Assembly (NCBI RefSeq): GCF_001435575.1
Contig: NZ_AZEA01000002.1
Location: 186,001 to 250,000 of the forward strand
DNA length: 64,000 nt
From: Lentilactobacillus sunkii DSM 19904
GTDB lineage: Bacteria; Bacillota; Bacilli; Lactobacillales; Lactobacillaceae
Direction: 5' to 3'
The notes under the pieces were generated by a model. The model saw only the letters and a list, made by a program, of their open reading frames with translations. It was not told the origin of the DNA and made no database searches. The first letter of the stretch is position 1. Each line of letters begins with the position of its first letter. Shown here one piece after another: positions 8,593 to 16,659 of the stretch. Both the position numbers and the translations under genes were made by a program.

Positions 8593-9879
8593 TTATTTAA
8601 CAGATTTAATTCTAAAGATTAAGAACGCACCGATTAATTCAATTACGAATGAAGCGGGGAATATTGCTTTATATCCGCCAAGATAAGTAACGATCAATGA
8701 TGCAACAACAGTTCCTGAAATTTGTGAGAACGTGTTAGCCAAGTTGATGAATCCCATATCCTTGCCTGAAGTCTCGGCATTTGGCAATACGGCCAAGTTC
8801 AAGGCACCATCAACGGCGTTATAAACACCATTACCAATGGCAGCCAAGACAGCGTATGTCAAGATGGTCCAAGGTTTGTTATCAAAGAACGGGAAGAATT
8901 GAGCAATACCAATTAACATTGTTGATAAGGCAACGGGTGCTTTTAACCGACCGATCTTATCAGCAACAGGTCCTGAAATTGCTGTGAAGACAACTCCGAA
9001 TACCAAGTTAATTAATGAAATTTCTGATAATGTCTTACCGGCTGATTGTTGACCCAAATGCATGTAGTCGGTCAAAATGTATAGCATGTATGCCGTAGCA
9101 ATTGTACCACCCATAACCATCATCAATTTCCCAGCAACAGCGTACCAATAATCCCGGGCACCAACTGTTGGCAGTGAGAAATGTAACCAAAGTGAACGCC
9201 AGGAAAACTTCTCACGTGGTTCATCCAAGTTGCTGCCTTCGTGAGCGAACAAAACATGCAAAATACCCATGACAAATCCACTTCCGGCCATGACATACAT
9301 ACCTAATTTAGGATTTCCCAAGAATTGAGCAGCAATCATTGTCATAACTTGAATAGCAGTATATCCAATTCCGTAAAGTGTCGAAATTGTTCCTCGCCAT
9401 TTTGGTGCAATTCGGTCAGCTTCCTGGGCAACCATGGCTGCAGCAACCGCATTTTCAGCAGCGGCAACGAATCCCCAGACAACGACAATCGCCCAAAGAT
9501 TATGTAAATTGGCAACCAAGCAGATTAACCCGGATTCAACAATCGTTCCACCTAAGATCCAAGGCTTTCGTTTGCCCCATTTAGTTCTGGTGATATCCGA
9601 CAACCCACCAAAAAGAATGTTGGCAATTGCGGCAACAATTGATGATACAGAAGCCATAATCGCAATTGCGGCAACCTTTCCACTTGGATCAATTTGCGAG
9701 AAATACTGTGGAAGTAATGTGTTACGAACGTTTCCGGCTGGTGCCAACCAAACAAATGGTCCAATCAGCATTGCCAGACCGAATAGTTTAGGGAACTTCG
9801 GCTGTTCGGCATTCGTCACTTTGGCGTTTGTTGGTTCGGCAACAGCCTCTTTTGATTCTGATTCATCCTTTTTAGACAT
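8593..9879 (-). CDS. MFS oligosaccharide transporter
   Basis: A 428-residue, 12-helix major facilitator protein with a charged cytoplasmic N-terminus (MSKKDESESKEAVAEP). The loop after helix 2 reads GGLSDITRTKWGKRKPW, the classic MFS/SLC45-like D-x-x-R-x-K-x-G-x-R-K motif, and DKIGRLK repeats it in the second half. Its position between two GH51 genes argues that it imports arabino-oligosaccharides or arabinose; that substrate is inferred from context. GGGGG lies about 6 bases before ATG 9879. A near-perfect cre site lies immediately upstream, so it may have its own promoter. Confidence 0.85.
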   Translation of the reverse strand: MSKKDESESKEAVAEPTNAKVTNAEQPKFPKLFGLAMLIGPFVWLAPAGNVRNTLLPQYFSQIDPSGKVAAIAIMASVSSIVAAIANILFGGLSDITRTKWGKRKPWILGGTIVESGLICLVANLHNLWAIVVVWGFVAAAENAVAAAMVAQEADRIAPKWRGTISTLYGIGYTAIQVMTMIAAQFLGNPKLGMYVMAGSGFVMGILHVLFAHEGSNLDEPREKFSWRSLWLHFSLPTVGARDYWYAVAGKLMMVMGGTIATAYMLYILTDYMHLGQQSAGKTLSEISLINLVFGVVFTAISGPVADKIGRLKAPVALSTMLIGIAQFFPFFDNKPWTILTYAVLAAIGNGVYNAVDGALNLAVLPNAETSGKDMGFINLANTFSQISGTVVASLIVTYLGGYKAIFPASFVIELIGAFLIFRIKSVK

Positions 9880-9909
9880 TTTTCAAACCCCCTATGGATT
9901 TTATATGCT

Positions 9910-9924
9910 AGAAATCGTTTACAT
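9910..9924 (-). promoter_or_regulatory. Catabolite-responsive element (cre)
   Basis: On the minus strand the 15 bases ATGTAAACGATTTCT match the degenerate CcpA consensus WTGNAANCGNWNNCW at every position. It sits in the 70-base gap upstream of the MFS gene, downstream of the preceding GH51 gene, which suggests CcpA control of the second half of the operon. Confidence 0.65.
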
Positions 9925-9949
9925 TTTTTCAAAGCAGTGAATCTAATTA

Positions 9950-11401
9950 CTATTTCACTGTGATCGTGACAACACTCTTCGAAGGTAAGTCCATACTTAA
10001 GCCTTCATCGTTAAGTGTTGCGCCGGAGAAGTCTTTTTCGACAACCTCATCCGGATCGTCAAATGTGTTATGAGCATCCAACTTATTTGCAGTCAGGATC
10101 TTTGCAGAATCGATGGCCTTAAATGGCTTGATTCCAACAAAATTTACATCTTTGGAATCATGAGCATCATAATTACAAATTGAAATGGTCAGTTTGCCAT
10201 CTTTTTGAGATGCAGCGTAGGTGACGTTTTCAGGCACCTCACCAACTCCTTCGACAAATTCGGCATCCATATGCTTTTGATACATGTCGAACACGTAGTA
10301 GGTTGGTGTCTTAATCATCTTGTCGCCTTTGGTCAAAATCATTGACTGTAGAACATTGACCATCTGAGCGATGTTAGCCATGTACACTCGATCGGCATGC
10401 TTCTGAAAAATATTTAAATTGATGGCAGCAACCATTGCATCACGGATTGTGTTTTGTTGGTGAAGAAAGCCTGGATTGGTGCCCTTTTCCACGTCGAACC
10501 AAGTGCCCCATTCATCAACGATTAAGTTAACCCTTTTTTCAGGATCGTATTTATCCATAATCGTTGAATGACGAGTGATCAACTCATCCATGTGCTTTGC
10601 ACGAGTCATGGTTGAGTCCCATTCTGATTCAGGAAAGTCTGTGGCATCACCTTTATTTTGACCCCAGGTACCTTTAGGCAATGTGTAAAAGTGAAGACTG
10701 ATACCGTCAAGATATTTGCCAGCATACTTCATAACTGTATCTGTCCAATTGTAGTCGTCTTCATTCGGACCGCAGGCGACCTTATAAATTGGATGATCCT
10801 TGTCATATTGTGGCATGAATGTCTGATACTGACGATAAACGTCTGAATAATATTCAGGACGCATATTGCCACCGCCACCCCAAGATTCATTGCCGATTCC
10901 GAAAAATTTCACTCTCCACGGATCTTGGCGACCATTTTTCCGGCGCAAGTTGGCCATCGGTGATTCACCCGGCATTGTCATGTATTCAACCCACTCGGCC
11001 ATTTCTTGAACAGTTCCACTGCCGATGTTGGCATTGATGTATGCATCCGCTCCAAGCTGGTGCAATAATTCGAAGTATTCGTGAGTACCAAAGTGGTTGT
11101 TCTCAGTTACATCGCCCCAGTTGGTGTTAACGATTTTCTTTCGAGTATCCATAGGCCCAATCCCATCAACCCAGTGGTAAGTATCCGCGAACAATCCGCC
11201 AGGCCATCTCAAAACTGGCACGTGAATCTTCTTCAATGCATTTACGACATCACTACGCATGCCGTTCACATTAGGAATTTTTGAATTTTTTCCAACGTAT
11301 AGGCTTCCATATATTCCATTTCCTAAATGCTCCGAAAATTGGCCATAAATATATTTACTGATTTGTGGGCCACTTTTCTGAGGTACAAGTTCGATAGTCA
11401 T
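9950..11401 (-). CDS. Alpha-N-arabinofuranosidase, GH51
   Basis: A 483-residue intracellular retaining arabinofuranosidase. Acid/base Glu172 is in FFGIGNESWGGGG and nucleophile Glu297 in LIVDEWGTWFDVE. The sugar-binding stretch LRWPGGLFADTYHW is also typical of GH51. Length fits the usual hexameric enzymes (about 500). Start: AAAGG lies 9 bases before ATG 11401; a TTG three codons earlier overlaps that site and is rejected. It is the first gene of the leftward operon (GH51, MFS, GH51, GH127). It differs clearly from the GH51 at 13755-15257, so the two are not a recent duplication. Confidence 0.93.
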   Translation of the reverse strand: MTIELVPQKSGPQISKYIYGQFSEHLGNGIYGSLYVGKNSKIPNVNGMRSDVVNALKKIHVPVLRWPGGLFADTYHWVDGIGPMDTRKKIVNTNWGDVTENNHFGTHEYFELLHQLGADAYINANIGSGTVQEMAEWVEYMTMPGESPMANLRRKNGRQDPWRVKFFGIGNESWGGGGNMRPEYYSDVYRQYQTFMPQYDKDHPIYKVACGPNEDDYNWTDTVMKYAGKYLDGISLHFYTLPKGTWGQNKGDATDFPESEWDSTMTRAKHMDELITRHSTIMDKYDPEKRVNLIVDEWGTWFDVEKGTNPGFLHQQNTIRDAMVAAINLNIFQKHADRVYMANIAQMVNVLQSMILTKGDKMIKTPTYYVFDMYQKHMDAEFVEGVGEVPENVTYAASQKDGKLTISICNYDAHDSKDVNFVGIKPFKAIDSAKILTANKLDAHNTFDDPDEVVEKDFSGATLNDEGLSMDLPSKSVVTITVK

Positions 11402-11658
11402 TTGACTCAACCTTTCATTCTTTTAATATGTTCTTAGTAACATAAATGTTAATTTACTTTGATAGCATTTGTTAATAATTACCGGTAAAAGTTTTAACGT
11501 CTTTAATATAGCGCTTACAAATCCCAAAGTAAACAAGTTTTTACTAAAACGTTGATTATTTTCATGTATTTAGTATAATGGTTAACAAGAAGCCGCTTTC
11601 AGCCAAATTATCCTTTATAATTGTAATATAAACATTAACAAAAATTAGAGGTCATCTT
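11402..11658. promoter_or_regulatory. Divergent control region of the arabinofuranosidase operon and its regulators
   Basis: Between the leftward GH51 operon and the rightward ArsR-type gene lie several candidate sites. A plus-strand promoter has TTGATT (11552-11557), a 16-base spacer and TATAAT (11574-11579). A cre-like site at 11588-11602 matches the core but not the first base. A second cre-like site at 11508-11522 (minus strand) has one mismatch. TTACCGGTAA at 11479-11488 is a perfect 10-bp palindrome and a possible operator. Which regulator binds which site cannot be told from sequence. Confidence 0.55.
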
Positions 11659-12555
11659 ATGGATATAGATATTTCAGATAAATCATTACCGATATTTGCA
11701 GCTCTCGACAGCAAGGTCCGAGTTGAGATTATTCGCCTGCTATCCAAGAAGAAAATGAATGTCTCCCAAATCTCAAAAGCAATTCATTTGAGTAGCCCAA
11801 TCACCCTCATGCATCTTAACAAGTTGGAAGAAGCTCATATTATAAAGACTCAGAAGAAGGGCAATCAGCGAATTTCCAGCCTCCAGGTTGATACCATTAA
11901 CATCAAGCTTCCCCAACAGCTCTATATTCCTTATGAAAATTGGGACATCGAACTGCCAATTGGTCAGTTTACGAATTTCGATGTTCAGCCGTCATGTGGA
12001 CTTGCCGGCCAAAAAGGCTTCATTGGCAAGGTAGACAACCCCAGCTACTTTATGGACCCAGGGCGTTATGAAGCAGGAATGCTTTGGTTTGCGAAAGGTT
12101 ACGTCGAATACCAGATCCCAAACTACTTGAAAAAAGACCAAGAACTGGAAATGATCGAACTATCATTAGAATTAAGCTCAGAATTTCCATTCTCCAACAA
12201 TCGCTGGCCTTCCGACATCACAATCAGTCTGGATGGCAATGAAATCGGCACTTGGACAAGCCCTGGTGACTTCTCTGATATCCGTGGGCGCTACACTCCG
12301 GATTGGGTATACGATGATATGAACCAATATGGAATGCTCAAATCACTGCGAGTTTCCAAACATGGCTCGTTTATCGATGGCCAGCACTCCGCAGATACAA
12401 CTATTGAAGAGCTTGATACAACAAAGAATTCGTGGACTTTACGCATTGGTGTCAAAGATGATGCCAAGCATGCAGGTGGCTGTACGATCTTTGGTAATAA
12501 GTTTGGAAATCACGATCAAGGGATTAAGGGACGGTTTTATTTTAGTGAGGATTAA
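11659..12555 (+). CDS. ArsR-type HTH regulator with large C-terminal sensor domain
   Basis: A 298-residue protein. Residues about 8-85 form an ArsR-like winged helix (FAALDSKVRVEIIRLLSKKKMNVSQISKAIHLS, then a recognition helix and wing). The remaining about 210 residues are beta-rich (SCGLAGQKGFIGKV, DPGRYEAGMLWF, GGCTIFGNKFGNHDQGI) and look like a ligand-binding sandwich. Similar long ArsR-like proteins (COG4189 type) occur beside carbohydrate genes. No metal-binding Cys pattern of metal-sensing ArsR proteins is present. The location, divergent from the GH51 operon, suggests control of arabino-oligosaccharide use with a sugar as effector; this is inference. AGAGGT 7-8 bases before ATG 11659. 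Confidence 0.75.
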   Translation: MDIDISDKSLPIFAALDSKVRVEIIRLLSKKKMNVSQISKAIHLSSPITLMHLNKLEEAHIIKTQKKGNQRISSLQVDTINIKLPQQLYIPYENWDIELPIGQFTNFDVQPSCGLAGQKGFIGKVDNPSYFMDPGRYEAGMLWFAKGYVEYQIPNYLKKDQELEMIELSLELSSEFPFSNNRWPSDITISLDGNEIGTWTSPGDFSDIRGRYTPDWVYDDMNQYGMLKSLRVSKHGSFIDGQHSADTTIEELDTTKNSWTLRIGVKDDAKHAGGCTIFGNKFGNHDQGIKGRFYFSED

Positions 12556-12727
12556 AAGTTAAGTAATTGCTCACAACCACACAGTAGTTCATTGACACTA
12601 CAAAGCACTGCTTCCAAAAATATTTCCATGTTGATGATCATTCTTCAAAGCAAAGTAATTGGGTTATGAATGTATTCTAAATAAAATTGTGAATCACGCT
12701 TCAAAGTGTACAAGCTAGCATGACCAT

Positions 12728-12769
12728 ACACATTTTATGAGGCTCAATTAAGCGCTTTCCAAAATGTGT
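12728..12769. promoter_or_regulatory. Inverted repeat upstream of the AraC gene
   Basis: ACACATTTT at 12728-12736 and AAAATGTGT at 12761-12769 are perfect inverted 9-mers. They flank a GC-centred LacI/CcpA-like core (AAGCGCTTTCC, 12750-12760) in the 266-base gap between the two regulators. This could be an operator or a small hairpin just before the start of the AraC-type gene. The rest of the gap shows nothing else I recognise. Confidence 0.4.
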
Positions 12770-12821
12770 CCGCTTGAACTATAATGAGCTTATGACCCAA
12801 ATAGCCGAAGGAGTGAAGACA

Positions 12822-13703
12822 GTGGACAACAAGTACATATCAATTTCCTGCTTACCAATCCCAACTTTTATTCAGGGTGGATACGCCATTTTTGACCCTG
12901 GTGAAAATCACCCCAATCGGAACGACTTACAATACTTCGTTCTAATGTTCATTGTCAAAGGCAAATTATTCATATCCGAGGACGATGTTAATTATACTGT
13001 TACCCCCAACGAAATGTTCATTCTCCTTCCGATGCATCACCACTATTCTTGGAAGCCGATTGACTCGCAGACTGAATATTATTGGATTCATTTCTATGCA
13101 AATGGTAAATGGATACAAGACAGCAAGCCTGTTAAGACTGGTTCAAAAGTTGCCATTCCAACGCTCCACTACTTCACACCCAACGTGACGTTGTACCTCA
13201 AGAAACAGCACGCATTCAATAATCAGGAAAGTTTATTTTCCATAATTAATAAGATATTTAAAAGCAGCGCCCAGCAGAACGACGTTGGATTCTGGCAGGC
13301 TCAACACTTATTCATCGATTTACTGCAGATGGTTCAAACTACTACCAATACTGAATCACCTGCAGAGACACTTGCAGGTCGAATTCAGCTCTACCTACGG
13401 GATCATTTTGATGAGAAAATTACTAATGAGACGCTTGCCGATACATTCCACGTTCATCCAAATTCAATTATTTCCAGCATGAAAAAAACATTTGGAATAA
13501 CACCAAATTCCTTCTTGCGTCGATATCGTTCTGAAGAAGCAATCAAGCGTTTACTAACAACCAATGAGCCCGTCAGCACAATTGCGCTCGAGGTCGGCTA
13601 TACAAATGTGTACTACTTTTCCAACGCTTTTAAAAAAGATTATGGTCTTGCTCCCGCAGAGTATCGAAAAAAATATGCAAATAACCAGGTAACAACAAAA
13701 TAG
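12822..13703 (+). CDS. AraC-family transcriptional regulator
   Basis: About 293 residues. The N-terminal half is a cupin-type sensor (YFVLMFIVKGKLFISEDDVNYTVTPNEMFILLPMHHHYSW). The C-terminal about 100 residues carry the two AraC helix-turn-helices (ETLADTFHVHPNSIISSMKKTFG and STIALEVGYTNVYYFSNAFKKDYGLAPAEYRKKY). Start: AAGGAG (12808-12813) lies 8 bases before GTG 12822. The in-frame ATG 12792 and TTG 12774 lack a binding site. It probably activates one of the flanking arabinoside operons, either the one to its right (13755-19026) or the one to the left. Convergent with the GH51 gene at 13755, separated by a shared hairpin. Confidence 0.85.
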   Translation: MDNKYISISCLPIPTFIQGGYAIFDPGENHPNRNDLQYFVLMFIVKGKLFISEDDVNYTVTPNEMFILLPMHHHYSWKPIDSQTEYYWIHFYANGKWIQDSKPVKTGSKVAIPTLHYFTPNVTLYLKKQHAFNNQESLFSIINKIFKSSAQQNDVGFWQAQHLFIDLLQMVQTTTNTESPAETLAGRIQLYLRDHFDEKITNETLADTFHVHPNSIISSMKKTFGITPNSFLRRYRSEEAIKRLLTTNEPVSTIALEVGYTNVYYFSNAFKKDYGLAPAEYRKKYANNQVTTK

Positions 13704-13740
13704 GAACTGCAGCAAATCACACGATTTGCTGCAGTTCCTA
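13701..13740. terminator. Hairpin terminator between convergent genes
   Basis: A perfect 17-bp inverted repeat (13701-13717 with 13724-13740) with a 6-base loop. The minus-strand side is followed by TTTTGTTGTT, so it mainly serves the leftward GH51 operon. The plus-strand side lacks a T run. Confidence 0.8.
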
Positions 13741-13754
13741 TTACGTTACAGTAT

Positions 13755-15257
13755 CTACTTGTTCACTTTAACTCGAATCATATTCCAAGATAACGGTTGA
13801 AGATCGGCTGAAATTTGGTTGCTGTCCATATTAACTTTTAATGGTTGGAGCTTCATCTTACCATCACGATTATCCTGTTTAGGATCATAACCATAAAATT
13901 GTGTTGCTTCAATCACATCAGTAACTTTCAAATCCCTTAACTCGGTAGTAAACTCCAAACGATCTGTTTGGTTTTTGTTTTCTGCAAAAATTGTCATTTC
14001 CCCATTCTGATCATCATAGGTTGCTATGCTATCAAGATAAGGTACTTCAGGAAATTCACGTGACTTGTATGTCTTGACATCAACCTTTGGCGCCAATGCA
14101 ATGCCCTTCCCATAGTTGGAAACTTGCATAAATGGGTAGAAGATTGACTGATACCAAACGCCTTCGTCCGTGGTCATAATTGGCGCAATAACATTAACCA
14201 ATTGTGCAAGACATGCTATCTTTACACGGTCACTATTCTTAAGCAAAGTGATTAGTAAACTTCCAACAAGTAAGGCATCTTCAAAGTTATAAATATCTTC
14301 AAGCATATGTGGTGCTTTTTGCCATGGTTTAACTTTTGTGTCAGCTTCATTTGAGTGATACCAAACATTCCATTCATCCAACGAAAGATTAATTGTCTTG
14401 TCAGATCGTCGTTTTGCCTTTTCGGCGTCACAGATGGCGACAACACCTTTAATGAATTGATCGAGGTCAACGTTTTTTCCCAAATAATTCTTAAGATCGG
14501 TTGGATCGTCATCATTATAAAATCCATAATATCTGTGAAGTGACAGGTAATCGACGTTGTCATAGCACTGGTCCAAAACGATTCGTTCCCAGTCACCAAA
14601 TGTTGGATTGTCCATGGATGAACTTCCACATGCCACCAACTCGAGCGAATCATCAACTGCACGCATGGCTTTGGCGGCTTCATTAGCTAAATGACCATAT
14701 TCATACGCGGTTTTTTGACCGATTTCCCATGGACCATCCATTTCGTTTCCGAGGCACCAAGTCTTGATATTATATGGCTTTTCTTGGCCATTTTTCTTTC
14801 GCAAGTCGCTCCAATAAGACCCACCGGGGAAATTACAATATTCAACTAGATTAGCTGCAGCCATAATTCCACGAGTACCAAGATTCACAGCCATGTTGGC
14901 TTTCGTTCCAACTTTTTCAGCCCAATTCATAAACTCATGAATACCAAATTCATTGGTTTCGATCGACCGCCAAGCTAAATCAAGACGCTTGGGCCGGTCT
15001 TCTTTAGGACCAATTCCGTCTTCCCATTTGTACTGGGATACAAAGTTTCCACCTGGATAACGGACAATGGGAACATTTAGCTTCTTGATGGCATCAATGA
15101 CATCCTGGCGCAACCCGTCTTTATCGGCGGTTGCCTGCCCAGGTTGATAAATTCCGTCATAAACTGCCCGGCCAAGTTGCTCAATAAATGAACCATAAAT
15201 TCTTTCATCAATTTTCGAAATTTGACTGCTTGGATCGACTGTTAATTTTCCTTTCAT
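13755..15257 (-). CDS. Alpha-N-arabinofuranosidase, GH51
   Basis: A 500-residue intracellular GH51 enzyme. Acid/base Glu172 is in WCLGNEMDGPWEIG and nucleophile Glu295 in LSLDEWNVWYH. VRYPGGNFVSQYKWEDGIGP is the conserved substrate-site segment. It resembles the well-studied Geobacillus/Bifidobacterium AbfA lineage more than its neighbour at 9950-11401 does, so the two may have different linkage preferences. It is the last gene of an operon with a GPH transporter and an orphan hydrolase-like gene. AGGAGG lies 8 bases before ATG 15257. Confidence 0.93.
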   Translation of the reverse strand: MKGKLTVDPSSQISKIDERIYGSFIEQLGRAVYDGIYQPGQATADKDGLRQDVIDAIKKLNVPIVRYPGGNFVSQYKWEDGIGPKEDRPKRLDLAWRSIETNEFGIHEFMNWAEKVGTKANMAVNLGTRGIMAAANLVEYCNFPGGSYWSDLRKKNGQEKPYNIKTWCLGNEMDGPWEIGQKTAYEYGHLANEAAKAMRAVDDSLELVACGSSSMDNPTFGDWERIVLDQCYDNVDYLSLHRYYGFYNDDDPTDLKNYLGKNVDLDQFIKGVVAICDAEKAKRRSDKTINLSLDEWNVWYHSNEADTKVKPWQKAPHMLEDIYNFEDALLVGSLLITLLKNSDRVKIACLAQLVNVIAPIMTTDEGVWYQSIFYPFMQVSNYGKGIALAPKVDVKTYKSREFPEVPYLDSIATYDDQNGEMTIFAENKNQTDRLEFTTELRDLKVTDVIEATQFYGYDPKQDNRDGKMKLQPLKVNMDSNQISADLQPLSWNMIRVKVNK

Positions 15258-15267
15258 GATTATCCTC

Positions 15268-16641
15268 CTAATCTTCTGAGTTCAATTGACCACGACGATC
15301 GATAAGTGTTGATCGAATTGATGTTTCATTCCGTTCAAATTTGACATACAGTAAAATCAATAATCCACCAACAACAAAGAAGATAGCTGGCAACCATGAA
15401 ATACTGAATTTAATAGCGGAAAGCGTTGCGGCATTTTGCACAACACCAGCTTTATATCCTGCATGTGCAAGAACGACTGAAGGTGCCCAGCCACCAAGTC
15501 CGGAACCCATCTTGATTGCGAATGAACTTCCGATGGCAGTAAGGAAACCACTGGCACGAATCCCGTTCTTCCATTCACCATAATCAACAGTATCGGCAAG
15601 CATTGCGAACGGCAAAGTAACTGAAATTCCAGTTCCGATTGAAGCTAATGACCATGCAGCCGACAATCCAATCAATGAGTGACCGGTAAATGAAATCAGG
15701 ATCTGACCAAACGCTGCCAGGAACATTCCGGCCATCAATACATAAGACTTGCGGAACTTTTTAACCAAGAATGGAATGGCAACCATCCCGATAATTTGGA
15801 ACATAACCAAGGCATTCAAAATTGAGGCAAAGCCTTTTTGGCCAAGATTATATTGAGTATAGTAAACAACAACTGATGTCCGTGAAGCATTTCCCAACCA
15901 GTAGAAGATAAAGACAATAACCAATATGAACCATGGCCAGTTTGACTTGGCAGCTTTAATTGATTTGAGAATTGAAATACCTTTTTTAGGCTTATTGATT
16001 TCGCGAGTGTCAAAGAACGCAAACATTAACAGGCAAAATCCGATAACTGCCAAGATAAGTGCTGTGTTTCTCCAACCGGTTTGAGCATTGTGGCCAAAGA
16101 ATCCAACAAAGCTCAAAGTAAATGTTGCAGTAATAAAGTAACCAATCATTCCACCAATGCTTCGTGTACTATTTAAGCGAATTCGCTGATCTGAATCGTT
16201 GCTTAAGTTAGGCAGGATCGAAGTGATTGGGGTACCAACACCAGTGTATGAAATACCAAATAACAGGTATGTAACCAGTGCCCACCAGAATTTACCAGTG
16301 GTACTCAAGTCTGGAGACCAGAACATTAGAATGAAGAATATTGCAAACGGAAAGGCCATCCAAAGCCAATATGGTCGACTTTGCCCCCACCGAGTGTGGG
16401 TATGGTCAATAATGAATCCCCAAATTGGTGCATCAAAAGCATCCAGTACACGTGCTGCCAACAGAATGGTTCCTGCGGCTGCGACTGATATTCCAAAAAC
16501 ATCAGTATAGTAATACAAAATAAACGTCGTTACAGTTGTGTAAAGCAGGTTACCTGCCGCATCGGTACTAGCATATGCCAGCATACGGTGAAACGGAATT
16601 TTTACTTTACTATTGATTGCGTCTCCCATCGAACTTTTCAT
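15268..16641 (-). CDS. GPH-family glycoside/pentoside:cation symporter
   Basis: A 457-residue, 12-helix transporter of the glycoside-pentoside-hexuronide family. Visible GPH features are LLAARVLDAFDAPIWGFIIDHTHTRWGQSRPYWLW after helix 2 and the paired DTVDYGEWKNGIRASGF near the end of helix 10. It lacks the C-terminal EIIA-like domain of LacS proteins. Encoded 10 bases upstream of a GH51 gene and 18 bases downstream of the orphan hydrolase-like gene, it likely imports their arabinose-containing substrate (context only). TAGGAGGA precedes ATG 16641. Confidence 0.88.
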   Translation of the reverse strand: MKSSMGDAINSKVKIPFHRMLAYASTDAAGNLLYTTVTTFILYYYTDVFGISVAAAGTILLAARVLDAFDAPIWGFIIDHTHTRWGQSRPYWLWMAFPFAIFFILMFWSPDLSTTGKFWWALVTYLLFGISYTGVGTPITSILPNLSNDSDQRIRLNSTRSIGGMIGYFITATFTLSFVGFFGHNAQTGWRNTALILAVIGFCLLMFAFFDTREINKPKKGISILKSIKAAKSNWPWFILVIVFIFYWLGNASRTSVVVYYTQYNLGQKGFASILNALVMFQIIGMVAIPFLVKKFRKSYVLMAGMFLAAFGQILISFTGHSLIGLSAAWSLASIGTGISVTLPFAMLADTVDYGEWKNGIRASGFLTAIGSSFAIKMGSGLGGWAPSVVLAHAGYKAGVVQNAATLSAIKFSISWLPAIFFVVGGLLILLYVKFERNETSIRSTLIDRRGQLNSED

Positions 16642-16659
16642 TAGTAATTCCTCCTAAAT

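Noticed and set aside
9434-9940. Long plus-strand frame opposite the MFS gene (168 codons)
   Set aside because: It is the complementary reading of a clear 12-helix transporter, with no ribosome binding site or family motif.
12750-12760. AAGCGCTTTCC as a cre site before the AraC gene
   Set aside because: Two or more mismatches to the consensus on both strands. Kept only as part of the inverted repeat entry.
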